Assembly (NCBI RefSeq): GCF_040049275.1
Contig: NZ_JBDZDT010000001.1
Coordinates: 62,001-126,000 of the forward strand
Source: Aquabacter sp040049275
GTDB lineage: Bacteria; Pseudomonadota; Alphaproteobacteria; Rhizobiales; Xanthobacteraceae
Reading direction: 5' to 3'
DNA: 64,000 bases
Shown piece by piece: positions 8,286-16,466 of this stretch. Numbering within the stretch: the stretch's first letter is position 1; every line of letters begins with the position of its first letter. A model generated the notes under the pieces. It searched no databases, was not told the origin of the DNA, and was given only the letters and a program-made list of their open reading frames with translations. Made by a program: the position numbers and the translations under genes.

Positions 8286-9236
8286 GTGAACATCGCTTTG
8301 CGACGCACCGACGTGGATATCGACGCCGGCCTCTCCGCGGGCGCCCCGCACTTCCCCCGCCCGCTGGCGGGGGAGGGCAAAGGAGCGGGACATGGCGCGG
8401 CCTTCGATACCGGAGAGCTGGCGCTTCAGGACGCGCCTCCTTCCCCCTCGATCGGGAAAGGGAGCGTATCGCGCCTGCCGCAACCGGCGGAGACCGGCTC
8501 CACCGAAGACGGCCTCTCCTTCACGCTCCGCAAGGTACGCAAAGCCTTCGGGCCGAAGGTGGTGCTGCACGATATCGACCTGCATGTCCCAGCCGGCCAG
8601 TTCGTGGCCATCATCGGCAAGAGCGGCTGCGGCAAGAGCACATTGCTGCGACTGCTGACGGGACTGGACAAGCCCACCAGCGGCACCCTTGCTCTGGGCG
8701 AGGGCGACACGCAGGCGCGCGTCACCCGCATCATGTTCCAGGAGCCGCGCCTGCTGCCCTGGGCGCGGGTGGTCGCCAACGTGGAAGTGGGCCTCTCCCA
8801 TATCAAGGACAAGGTGCGGAAGCGGGCGAAGGCCTTGTCACTCCTCGGCGAAGTCGGCCTTGCGGACCGCGCAGGCGAATGGCCTGCCGTGCTCTCCGGT
8901 GGCCAGCGCCAGCGGGTGGCGCTCGCCCGTGCGCTGGCGAGCCGACCGCGCATCCTCGCGCTGGACGAGCCGCTGGGCGCGCTCGATGCCCTCACCCGCA
9001 TCGAGATGCAGCAGCTCCTGGAGCGCATCTGGCGCCACCAGGGCTTCACCGCCGTGCTCGTGACCCACGACGTCTCGGAAGCCGTGGCGCTGGCGGACCG
9101 GGTGGTGCTGATCGAGGAGGGCCGCATCGCCCTCGACGTGCTGGTGCCCCTGGAGCGCCCCCGCCGCCGCGGCTCGCCGGAGCTGGCCCAGCTGGAAGGC
9201 ATCATCCTGGAAAAGCTGCTGGGGGCGCCGGCGTAA
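8286..9236 (+). CDS. ssuB: Aliphatic sulfonate ABC transporter ATPase, with repeat-derived N-terminal extension
   Basis: 316 residues, longer than the usual ~255-270. The ATPase begins near residue 76: Walker A GKSGCGKSTLL, signature LSGGQRQR, Walker B ILALDEPLGALD, H-loop VTHDVSEAV. In front lies a low-complexity tail (PRPLAGEGKGAG, DAPPSPSIGKG) encoded by a GC-rich palindromic element at 8346-8466 inserted in frame. The start at 8286 is a GTG/ATG pair region: GAGGAGATTGCTGCC precedes GTG 8286, read as Met. Because the core motifs are intact, the protein is probably functional and tolerates the tail. A start downstream of the element is possible but has no good ribosome-binding site. Confidence 0.88.
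   Translation: MNIALRRTDVDIDAGLSAGAPHFPRPLAGEGKGAGHGAAFDTGELALQDAPPSPSIGKGSVSRLPQPAETGSTEDGLSFTLRKVRKAFGPKVVLHDIDLHVPAGQFVAIIGKSGCGKSTLLRLLTGLDKPTSGTLALGEGDTQARVTRIMFQEPRLLPWARVVANVEVGLSHIKDKVRKRAKALSLLGEVGLADRAGEWPAVLSGGQRQRVALARALASRPRILALDEPLGALDALTRIEMQQLLERIWRHQGFTAVLVTHDVSEAVALADRVVLIEEGRIALDVLVPLERPRRRGSPELAQLEGIILEKLLGAPA
8346..8466. repeat. Palindromic element inside the ssuB reading frame
   Basis: A stem CCCCCGCC, loop CGCT, GGCGGGGG near the left end and an imperfect stem CCTTCCCC...GGGAAAGG near the right end bracket ~60 bases. The architecture (two GC hairpins about 120 bases apart, purine-rich on the inner side) matches the elements at 38723-38846 and 48151-48269. It is translated as residues ~21-60 of SsuB. 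Confidence 0.6.
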
Positions 9237-9248
9237 GAGGAGCGTGAG

Positions 9249-9271
9249 CCCCTGCCGCCGCGCGGCGGGGG
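9249..9271 (+). terminator. Hairpin after the sulfonate operon
   Basis: CCCCTGCCG, loop CCGCG, CGGCGGGGG forms a 9-bp stem with one G-U pair, 12 bases after the ssuB stop. No U-tract follows, so it may stop transcription inefficiently or mark the 3' end. It also resembles half of the GC palindromes seen elsewhere in the window. Confidence 0.4.
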
Positions 9272-9351
9272 CGGAAGGACGCTGGCCCCCGGATCAGCGG
9301 TATCGGCTGCATCGCCCTCGGTGACACGACCCTTCAGATCGTACCGGGCCG

Positions 9352-10638
9352 CTATCTCGCCGCCCCCATGGACTGGAGCACCGTCTCGCTCGGCCAGCAA
9401 TCCACTTTCAGCCCGGCCGATTTCTGGTAGGCGCCGAGTGCCGCGCGGGTCAGCATGCCGGCCTTGCCGTCGATCTTGTCCTTGTAGAGGCCGATGCGCG
9501 TCAGATGCTTCTGCATCGCCTCCACCGATGTGGTGCGCAATTGCGCCGAAGCCGACCACGGCGTCGCAAAGGGCTGCGGGTCCATCATGCGGTCGGACAG
9601 ATGACCGACGAACAGCACGTAGAGATCGGAGAAATTATATTCCTTGATCACGAAGTAGTTCTTCGTGGTGAGGAATGACGGGCCATAGATGCCCTCGGGC
9701 TGCAGCAGAGATGCCGGCTGCCCCTGCTCGGCGGCCGAGAGCCTCTGTCCGCGCACCGGCGTAAAGCCTGCGCGCAGCCACTCGCCGATCGGCCTCTGAA
9801 CTTCGGGCACGCCCATGGTGCAGTCGACATTCGCGGGCGCGCGGACCTCGTAGGCCCAGCGCAGTCCCGGCTGCCACCCCTTGTCGGCGAGTTGCTTGGC
9901 GGCGGACGCCAGCGCATCCGGCACCGAATGCCAGATATCGGCGTGGCCATTGCCGTCCAGATCGACGCCGTGGCTGTAATAATCCGACGGCAAGAACTGC
10001 GTCAGGCCGGTGGCGCCGGCCCAGGACGAGCGGAATTCCTTCCGCGTGACCGTTCCCTCATCCAGGATCTTCAGCGCGAGAATGAATTCGTCGCGGTACT
10101 GGTCCTTGCGGCGGCCCACATAAGCCTGCGTGGCCACCACGCGCAGCGTGTCGTAGGAACTCGTGTAGCGGCCGAAATCGGTCTCGCGGCCCCAGATCGC
10201 CAGCACCACCGTCGCCGGCACACCGAACTGGGCCTCGATCCGATCGAGCGCGGCCCGATGCTTCTGCATGAGCCGCTGCCCCTCGACGGCCAGCCGCGCG
10301 ATGGTGGATTCCTTCACATAGTCGGCCGGCACCTGCACGAACTCCGCCTGCGCCCGCGCGCCGGTTGCAGGCCGTCCCGGCAGGGCCAGATCGGGCAACT
10401 TGTAGTCCGGCTCAAGGCCACGCGTTTCGCGCTCGAACGTCTCCCGCGACACGCCGGCCGCCTGCGCCTCCGGCCAGAGCGAGGCGATGAATTGCGTGAA
10501 GGCGGCGTCCGCCGCGCGGGCGGGCCATTGAAACGCGAGCACCGCAAGCAGCACCCCGGGGATAATTGTGCGGCAGCCTGATCGCACGGGACCGCTCACG
10601 CTTCGTTTTCGAGATTGTTCATGGCGCAACGCTAGCAC
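9352..10638 (-). CDS. Lytic murein transglycosylase, MltB-like, with peptidoglycan-binding domain
   Basis: 428 residues. An N-terminal signal (TIIPGVLLAVLAFQWPARA) exports it to the periplasm. The middle is an SLT-2/MltB catalytic domain: the catalytic Glu is in AIWGRETDFGRYTSSYD, followed by TGLTQFLPSDYY, which is diagnostic. The last ~65 residues (TSVEAMQKHLTRIGLYKDKIDGKAG...) are a PG_binding_1 domain. It cleaves the glycan backbone to form anhydromuropeptides during wall turnover. The start is a GTG at 10638; other GTGs at 10599 and 10587 would still leave the signal peptide, so the exact start is uncertain. It stands alone and ends near the ssu operon in convergent orientation. Confidence 0.9.
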   Translation of the reverse strand: MLALRHEQSRKRSVSGPVRSGCRTIIPGVLLAVLAFQWPARAADAAFTQFIASLWPEAQAAGVSRETFERETRGLEPDYKLPDLALPGRPATGARAQAEFVQVPADYVKESTIARLAVEGQRLMQKHRAALDRIEAQFGVPATVVLAIWGRETDFGRYTSSYDTLRVVATQAYVGRRKDQYRDEFILALKILDEGTVTRKEFRSSWAGATGLTQFLPSDYYSHGVDLDGNGHADIWHSVPDALASAAKQLADKGWQPGLRWAYEVRAPANVDCTMGVPEVQRPIGEWLRAGFTPVRGQRLSAAEQGQPASLLQPEGIYGPSFLTTKNYFVIKEYNFSDLYVLFVGHLSDRMMDPQPFATPWSASAQLRTTSVEAMQKHLTRIGLYKDKIDGKAGMLTRAALGAYQKSAGLKVDCWPSETVLQSMGAAR

Positions 10639-10789
10639 AGCGCCGCCATGAACGCGCAGTCCCCTCCCCTGGCTTGCGCGCGCGTGGCCCCGCAGCGCGC
10701 TTCAGGCTCCGCTTCGCGCCATCCCGAGCCGTGTCGATGCTCCGCGCGTCTTCATAGTATGCTGCGGTTCAGGCGGGAGGTTCGTCCAC

Positions 10790-11680
10790 ATGTCGCGCAG
10801 ATTCGAGTTCATGACCGTTGATGTGTTCACTGTTCAGCGGTTCGGAGGAAATCCCCTGGCTGTCTTCTACGATGCCGAGGGATTGAGCGACGCGGAAATG
10901 CAAAGCCTCGCGGCGGAGATGAACCTGAGCGAAACGACATTCGTCCTGCCGCCCGCCTCGCCCGAAAATCACCGCCGCGTCCGCATCTTCAACAGGTCCG
11001 CCGAGATGCCGTTCGCCGGCCACCCGAACGTGGGCACGGCCTGCGCGCTGGCCATGCTCGGGCTGACGAGGGACGATGCGCTCCGGTTCGAGGAGACGGC
11101 GGGTCTCGTCGGGGTGGAACTGATGCGGGACCAGGCCGGGGCGGCCACCGGCGCCACGATCAATGCTCCCAAAGCCCTTGATGTCATCGAGGAATTGGCG
11201 CCTGACGCCATCGCGGAATGCATCGGACTGAGCGCGGCGGACATTAGGCTGTCAACCCACGCGCCGGTCATCGCCAGCGTCGGCGTCGATTTCGCATTGG
11301 TGGAGGTTTCGCCGGATGCCGTCGCCCGGGCGACCCCGCGGCTTGACGCATTCAGGAGCGCGCAATCCCTGCTTCGCCACCAGTCCGGCCGGCTTTCGAT
11401 CCACCTGTATAGTCGGTCGAACGATCAAATCCGCGCCCGGATGTTCGCTCCATTGGCGGGAACATGGGAGGATCCGGCGACCGGCAGCGCCAATGCTGCT
11501 CTCGCCGCCCTGCTTGTCTCCCTGGGGGAAGGCAGCGACCAGACCTTCCAGATCACACAGGGCGTGGAGATGGCGCGAGCGAGCCAACTCGTTGCTCGGG
11601 GATGGCGGGTGGGTTCGAATGTGCATGCGAGCGTCGGGGGAAGCTGTGTGCCGATGTTCCGTGGGCATGTCGAGCTGTGA
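10790..11680 (+). CDS. PhzF-family isomerase-like protein
   Basis: 296 residues with the two-lobed PhzF/DapF-like fold. Family hallmarks: FTVQRFGGNPLAVF near the start, MNLSETTFV containing the conserved catalytic-type Glu, MPFAGHPNVGTA and, in the second lobe, EDPATGSANAALAALL. PhzF isomerises a dihydroanthranilate in phenazine synthesis, but most relatives act on unknown small metabolites. No phenazine genes are nearby, so only the family is assigned. Confidence 0.88.
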   Translation: MSRRFEFMTVDVFTVQRFGGNPLAVFYDAEGLSDAEMQSLAAEMNLSETTFVLPPASPENHRRVRIFNRSAEMPFAGHPNVGTACALAMLGLTRDDALRFEETAGLVGVELMRDQAGAATGATINAPKALDVIEELAPDAIAECIGLSAADIRLSTHAPVIASVGVDFALVEVSPDAVARATPRLDAFRSAQSLLRHQSGRLSIHLYSRSNDQIRARMFAPLAGTWEDPATGSANAALAALLVSLGEGSDQTFQITQGVEMARASQLVARGWRVGSNVHASVGGSCVPMFRGHVEL

Positions 11681-11881
11681 TGACGCGGCCAGAGGTGTCG
11701 ATGCCGGCTGCACTCTCGTAAGCTTTTAAGCCCCCACGTGCTTCCCCATCATCCCCGCACGGCATTTAGGACATTCGGGAAAGGATGATTTTCTCTCTCA
11801 CCTTTTTCAGGGATGAAGCCGTGCCGCTAGCCTGTTAAGCAACAAGGATCCGACGACCGGCAGTGCCGGCGTGGAGCGGCC

Positions 11882-12649
11882 ATGAACGGGATGGAAGCAA
11901 GAGGAATGGGGCGCACGGCCATTGTCACGGGTGCCGGCGCGGGCCTTGGGCGCGCCATCGCGCTCGGCTTGGCGCAGGCGGGCTATCGCATCGGGCTTGC
12001 GGACATCGATGAAGCCGGCCTTGCCGGCGCGCTGGAGGAATGCGAGCGCCATGCGCCCGGAAGCCTCGTGTTGCCGCTGGACCTGCGGCAGGAAGAGAGC
12101 ATCAAGGCATGCTGCGATGCGGCCGTCGCGGCGTTCGGCCCGCCGGACCTGCTGGTGAACAATGCCGGCGTCGCCTTGCACCGCCCCGTGGTGGACCTGA
12201 CCTGGGACGAGTGGGACACGGTGCTCGACGTCAATCTGAAGGGCGTGTTTTTCATGTCCCAGCGCTTCGGCGCGGCGCTCATCGCCGAGGGACGGGGCGG
12301 GGCCATCGTGAACATCGCCTCCGCCCACGGCATCGTCGCCCTGGCGGACCGCGCGGCCTATGGCATCTCCAAGGCCGGCGTCATCCATCTCACCAAGATG
12401 CTCGCCATCGAATGGGCGCGCCTCGGCATCCGGGTGAATGCCATTGCGCCCGGCACGGTCATGACGCCCTCCCGCGAGGCCCTGCTGCACGATCCGGATG
12501 CGCGCCGGCGGATGCTGGACCGCATCCCCATGGGACGCTTCCCGACCCCCGAGGAGGTCGCCGCCGCCGTGCTCTATCTGGCGGGCGACGGCGCGGCCGC
12601 GATGACCGGCCACACGCTGGTGCTCGACGGAGGCACCACTGTCTGGTGA
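11882..12649 (+). CDS. Short-chain dehydrogenase/reductase (SDR)
   Basis: 255 residues, classical SDR. Cofactor motif TGAGAGLGRAI, NNAGVAL, catalytic Ser in NIASAHGIVA, then YGISK (Tyr-x-x-x-Lys) and the C-terminal GHTLVLDGGTT. An NAD(P)-dependent oxidation or reduction of an unknown alcohol/ketone is expected. GGAGCGGCC precedes ATG 11882. The 200 bases upstream hold no gene. The MFS transporter begins 62 bases after its stop on the same strand, so the two may form an import-and-convert pair. Confidence 0.9.
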   Translation: MNGMEARGMGRTAIVTGAGAGLGRAIALGLAQAGYRIGLADIDEAGLAGALEECERHAPGSLVLPLDLRQEESIKACCDAAVAAFGPPDLLVNNAGVALHRPVVDLTWDEWDTVLDVNLKGVFFMSQRFGAALIAEGRGGAIVNIASAHGIVALADRAAYGISKAGVIHLTKMLAIEWARLGIRVNAIAPGTVMTPSREALLHDPDARRRMLDRIPMGRFPTPEEVAAAVLYLAGDGAAAMTGHTLVLDGGTTVW

Positions 12650-12710
12650 GGCCCGAACAGACCTAGGCGCCCCGCCGGCGCAGGAGGGGTGGATTGCGGC
12701 GCTGGCGGCG

Positions 12711-13874
12711 ATGATGCTGCTCCAGACCACCTCGTCCTTCCTGAACCAGATGCTCCCCACTCTGGCGCCCATCCTGCGGGTCGAGCTCGGCTGGCCGGAC
12801 ACCATGGTGGGATATCTCGTCGCCCTCGGCACGGCGGGGGCCATCGTCTTCCTCATGTGCGGCAGCCCTTTGGTGCGCGGCGCCGGCTCCATCCGGGCCG
12901 TGCAGATCGGCCTCGTTCTGGGCATGGCAGGGGTGGCGCTGCTGCCCGCTCCATTCGCCGCCGCCCCGTTCGTGGCGAGCGTGATGATCGGGCTCGCCTA
13001 CGGCCCGTCGACGCCGGCCGGGAGCGACGTGCTGATGCGCTATTCCCCCGCGCGTCACCGCTCCCTCATCTTCTCCCTGAAGCAGGCGGGCGTGCCGCTC
13101 GGCGGGGCCGCGGCGGGGCTGATCCTGCCGGCGCTCGCGTCCACCGTGGGCTGGCGCGCCGCGCTGCTGGCGGTGGGCGCGATCCTCCTCGCCACCGTCC
13201 TTCTGGCGCAGACGGTGCGCAAGCGGGTCGATGCCAGGCGTGACCCGGACCAGTTGCGGCTTAGGCTCTTCCTCTCGCCTGCCAATATCCGCCAGCCTTT
13301 TGCCGCTTTGCGCGCCGGGCCGGGCCTCCAGCGCCTTGCCTTTGCGGGCGGGTTCCTCGCCATGAACCAGGGCGGGTGGAACGCCTTCCTCGTGACCTAT
13401 CTGGTGGGCGCCGTCCATCTGTCGCCCATGGCGGCCGGCATGGTCTTTGCGGTCATGCAGGTCGCGGGCGCCATGGGGCGCATCGGCGTCGGCTGGCTGG
13501 CGGACAGGGTGGGCTCGGGCCTCATCGTCACGCGCCTGTGTGCGGCCTTCGCCGGCGCCGTCACCCTGGCGCTCGGGCTCGCCCGGCCGGACTGGCCTCT
13601 GGCCGCGCTGCTGGGTATCGCGCTGCTGGCCGGCCTTACGGTGTCAGGGTGGAACGGCATCCAGCTCGCCGAGATCGCGCGGCGTGCGCCCCGGCATCTG
13701 GTGAGCGAGGCGACGTCGGGCGGATCGGTCTTCGTGTTCCTCGGCTTCGTGGCGGGGCCGTCCGTGTTCGCGACCCTCCTCGCCGTGACGGGCCGCTATG
13801 ACCTGCCCTGCTTCGCCATCGCCATCACGCCGCTTCTTGCCCTGGCGCTCGTGGCGCGCATGCCACCAGCCTAG
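12711..13874 (+). CDS. MFS transporter
   Basis: 387 residues with about 12 hydrophobic segments and a central loop near residue 175 (KRVDARRDPDQLRL). Major facilitator superfamily; substrate unknown. The start is doubtful: ATG 12711 cuts into the first helix and has no ribosome-binding site at the normal distance, while GGAGGGG (12683-12689) fits an earlier, non-ATG start such as CTG 12702. The frame upstream stays open (PPAQEGWIAALAAMML) and completes the helix. It follows the SDR gene on the same strand and ends 3 bases before the convergent LysR gene. Confidence 0.82.
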   Translation: MMLLQTTSSFLNQMLPTLAPILRVELGWPDTMVGYLVALGTAGAIVFLMCGSPLVRGAGSIRAVQIGLVLGMAGVALLPAPFAAAPFVASVMIGLAYGPSTPAGSDVLMRYSPARHRSLIFSLKQAGVPLGGAAAGLILPALASTVGWRAALLAVGAILLATVLLAQTVRKRVDARRDPDQLRLRLFLSPANIRQPFAALRAGPGLQRLAFAGGFLAMNQGGWNAFLVTYLVGAVHLSPMAAGMVFAVMQVAGAMGRIGVGWLADRVGSGLIVTRLCAAFAGAVTLALGLARPDWPLAALLGIALLAGLTVSGWNGIQLAEIARRAPRHLVSEATSGGSVFVFLGFVAGPSVFATLLAVTGRYDLPCFAIAITPLLALALVARMPPA

Positions 13875-13877
13875 CCT

Positions 13878-14768
13878 TCAGCCCATCTTGGTGATGGAGA
13901 CGAGGAAGTCGAGGAAGACCCGCACCTTCGCCGGCAAATGGCGATTGGCGGGATAGAGCACGGAGATGGGGGCGCCCTCCACCGCATAATCGGTGAGGAT
14001 GGACTGCACGTGGCCCTGCTCCAGGTCCTTGCGCACCAGCCACCAGGTGCCGCGGATGATGCCGAGCCCCGCCACCGCCGCCTCCCTCAGCGCATCGCCG
14101 CTGTTGAGGTTCGCATTGCCCTTCACATGGATGATGGTCTCGCGCCCCTTGGCGTCGGCGAAGCGCCATTCCGGGCCGCTGCGGTTGCCGGTAATGCAAT
14201 TGTGGTCGAGCAGGTCCTCCGGCGTCTTGGGGATGCCGTGCGCCTTCAGATAAGCGGGCGAGGCCACCGTGACCTGCGGGCTGCGGATCAGCATGCGGGT
14301 GATGAGCCGGGAATCGCTGATGTTGCCGGTGCGCACGGCGATGTCATAGCCCTCCGCCACGAGGTCGATGGGCTTGTTGCTGTCGCCGAAACTGAGGTCG
14401 ATGGAGATATCCGGATATTTCTTTAGGAATGACGGCAGCTCGGGCACCAGCGTCACCCGCCCGAAGGAGAGCGGCACCAGTGCGCGGATGCGCCCGCGGG
14501 TCGCCACGTTGCCGCGCTGGAGGGCGAGTTCCGCATCCTCCAGATCGGAGAGGATCTGGACCGCCCGCTCATAGAATTCCTGTCCATAATCGGTGGTGCT
14601 GAGCTGCCGCGTGGTGCGGTTGAAGAGCTGGGTGCCGAGCTCGTCCTCCAGGCGCGTGATGGTCTTGGTGACCGCCGACACCGACATGCCGAGCTTGCGG
14701 GCAGCCGCAGTGAATCCGCCATTCTCCGCGACACGGGTGAACACGCTGAGGGCAAGGAACTTGTTCAT
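13878..14768 (-). CDS. LysR-family transcriptional regulator
   Basis: 296 residues. The N-terminal winged helix-turn-helix (FTRVAENGGFTAAARKLGMS..VTKTITRLEDELGTQLFNR) is followed by a LysR substrate-binding domain. It is divergent from the hydrolase-CMD-ABC-monooxygenase cluster starting at 15034 and is the natural candidate to control it in response to the imported substrate or a product. A T-N11-A dyad lies 96 bases upstream of its start. Confidence 0.9.
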   Translation of the reverse strand: MNKFLALSVFTRVAENGGFTAAARKLGMSVSAVTKTITRLEDELGTQLFNRTTRQLSTTDYGQEFYERAVQILSDLEDAELALQRGNVATRGRIRALVPLSFGRVTLVPELPSFLKKYPDISIDLSFGDSNKPIDLVAEGYDIAVRTGNISDSRLITRMLIRSPQVTVASPAYLKAHGIPKTPEDLLDHNCITGNRSGPEWRFADAKGRETIIHVKGNANLNSGDALREAAVAGLGIIRGTWWLVRKDLEQGHVQSILTDYAVEGAPISVLYPANRHLPAKVRVFLDFLVSITKMG

Positions 14769-14863
14769 CGGCGGTTTCCCGAAGAGGACGTTTCCCGAAC
14801 CGGCCTTCTTCGCACTTGCGAAAATTCATCCGGTAGTTGGCGCCTATTTATATCCGATTTGTC

Positions 14864-14876
14864 TCCGATTCTCGGA
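14864..14876. promoter_or_regulatory. Candidate LysR operator (T-N11-A dyad)
   Basis: TCCGA-TTC-TCGGA is a perfect inverted repeat fitting the T-N11-A LysR-box rule. Further CCGAT/ATCGG half-sites flank it at about 14853 and 14916, within the 265-base divergent region, in an AT-richer patch. Binding by the 13878-14768 regulator is inferred. Confidence 0.5.
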
Positions 14877-15033
14877 ACTTTCGGAAAGAATCAATTTCCA
14901 ACTCCGACATTTCATATCGGAATAGGCCCGCTAAGCTGGATTGCAACGAGGGGTAAACCCCATCCGGCTAAGGGCTATCGCTGCTCTCCGCCGGAAGCAC
15001 TTGCGGTGCTGCAAGGCAGGTAAGGAGAGGCCC

Positions 15034-15855
15034 GTGAAAGTTGAGAGCAACGGCTGCACGTTCAACCTCAGCCTGGAAGGGCGCGCGGATGCGCCCGTCA
15101 TCATGCTCAGCCATGGCATCGCCACCGATATCGGCATCTGGGACGACCTCGTGCCGCTCCTCGCCACACGCTACCGCGTGCTGCGCTACGATTCCCGCGG
15201 CCACGGCGCGTCCGAGGCGACGCAAGGCGCCTATTCGCTGTCCCAGCTCGCCGACGACGTGACGGGCATCCTCGATGCGCTCGAAATCGACCGGGCCCAT
15301 TTCGCCGGCCTCTCCATGGGCGGCATGGTGGGCCTGGAGCTCGCGCTGCGCGCGCCGGAGCGCATGACCTCCATCGCCGTATGCAACGCCCGCGGCTCAG
15401 CGCCCGCGCAGTATCGCGACGCCTGGACGGACCGCAGCCGCAAGGCGCGGGAGGGCGGCATGGAGACCATGGTCGAGCCCAGCATCTCGCGCTGGTTCAC
15501 CCCCGGCTTCCAGGCGCGCCGGCCCGATGCCATGGAGAAGATGGCCGGCATCATCCGGCGCACCTCCGTGGACGGCTATTGCGGCTCGGCGGCGGCGCTG
15601 TCCGAGCTCGACCATGAGAAGCACCTGCCCGCCGTCACCGTGCCCCTCCTCTTCCTCACCGGGGCCGAGGACCAGGGCGCGCCGCCTTCCGTTGTGCGTC
15701 CCATGCAGGAGAAGGCTCCCGCTTCGCTTTATGTCGAGCTGCCGGATGCGGGCCATATCTCGGTGATGGAGCAGCCGCGCCTGTTCGCCGAGGCCCTCCT
15801 CGGCTTTATCGATCCCATCGCGGCAGGCGCGCCTGCCCAGCCAGCCCACGCCTGA
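15034..15855 (+). CDS. Alpha/beta hydrolase (3-oxoadipate enol-lactonase-like)
   Basis: 273 residues. Nucleophile elbow GLSMGG, oxyanion region MLSHGIATDIGIWDDLVP, acid region FLTGAEDQGAPP and the C-terminal catalytic His in DAGHISVME are all visible. The overall pattern resembles PcaD-type enol-lactonases, but many ester, lactone and C-C hydrolases share it. The start is GTG 15034 with AAGGAGAGG just upstream. It is the first gene of the rightward cluster; together with the CMD-like protein that follows, it recalls the pcaD-pcaC pairing of aromatic pathways, though the substrate here is unknown. Confidence 0.82.
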   Translation: MKVESNGCTFNLSLEGRADAPVIMLSHGIATDIGIWDDLVPLLATRYRVLRYDSRGHGASEATQGAYSLSQLADDVTGILDALEIDRAHFAGLSMGGMVGLELALRAPERMTSIAVCNARGSAPAQYRDAWTDRSRKAREGGMETMVEPSISRWFTPGFQARRPDAMEKMAGIIRRTSVDGYCGSAAALSELDHEKHLPAVTVPLLFLTGAEDQGAPPSVVRPMQEKAPASLYVELPDAGHISVMEQPRLFAEALLGFIDPIAAGAPAQPAHA

Positions 15856-15904
15856 CACGCCGCATCGCCTTTTCGCCATTCGCGCCAATCCAGAAGGTGC
15901 CCAG

Positions 15905-16462
15905 ATGAGCCGTATCGCCCTGCTCGCGCGGGAAGATCTTAGCCCCGCTCAGGCCGAGGTCTACAATTCCATCAATGCCGGCGCGCGCGGCGGTGTGCGC
16001 GGGCCGTTCCGCGTGCTGCTGCACTCGCCGGACCTCGCCAAGCGGGTGGAGCAGCTCGGCGTCTATGTGCGGTTCCAGTGCAAGGTGCCCGAGCGCCTGC
16101 GGGAATTCTCCATCGTCCTCGTCTCCGAGCACTGGCACGCGGCCTATGAATGGTACGCGCACGCCTCGCTGGCCCTGAAGCAGGGGATCCCCGAGGTGGT
16201 GCTGGATGCCGTCGCCAAGGGCGAGCGGCCGGCCTTCACCGAAGAGGCCGACGAAATCACCTATGACTACGTCACCAGCCTCCTGAAGACCGGGCGCGCA
16301 TCGGACCCGGTGTTTTCGCGGGCACAGGCCCTGCTCGGCGAGGAGGGGCTCGTCGATCTCACCGGGTTGGTCGGCTACTACACGCTTCTCGCGCTCCAGC
16401 TGAACGCCTTCGAGGTGCCGATCCCGGAAGACGGCTACGCCCCGTGGCCGGTCAAGGGCTGA
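15905..16462 (+). CDS. Carboxymuconolactone decarboxylase-like (CMD/AhpD-fold) protein
   Basis: 185 residues of the CMD family. SPDLAKRVEQLGVYVRFQCKVPERLREFSIVLVSEHWHAAYEWYAH is the typical helical core, where AhpD-type proteins have CxxC; here there is EHWHAAYEW, as in non-redox members. It ends with LVDLTGLVGYYTLLALQLNAFEVP. It could be a decarboxylase or a hydratase-like enzyme. It lies 50 bases after the hydrolase and 4 bases before the ABC permease, in the same operon. Confidence 0.8.
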   Translation: MSRIALLAREDLSPAQAEVYNSINAGARGGVRGPFRVLLHSPDLAKRVEQLGVYVRFQCKVPERLREFSIVLVSEHWHAAYEWYAHASLALKQGIPEVVLDAVAKGERPAFTEEADEITYDYVTSLLKTGRASDPVFSRAQALLGEEGLVDLTGLVGYYTLLALQLNAFEVPIPEDGYAPWPVKG

Positions 16463-16466
16463 GCCG

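Noticed and set aside
8346..9271. GC-rich palindromes considered as a CRISPR array
   Set aside because: The copies are inverted pairs at scattered sites, not direct repeats with regular spacers, and no cas genes are present.
15905..16462. Naming the CMD-like protein PcaC and the cluster a beta-ketoadipate pathway
   Set aside because: Other pca genes are absent and the protein is longer than typical PcaC, so only the family is assigned.
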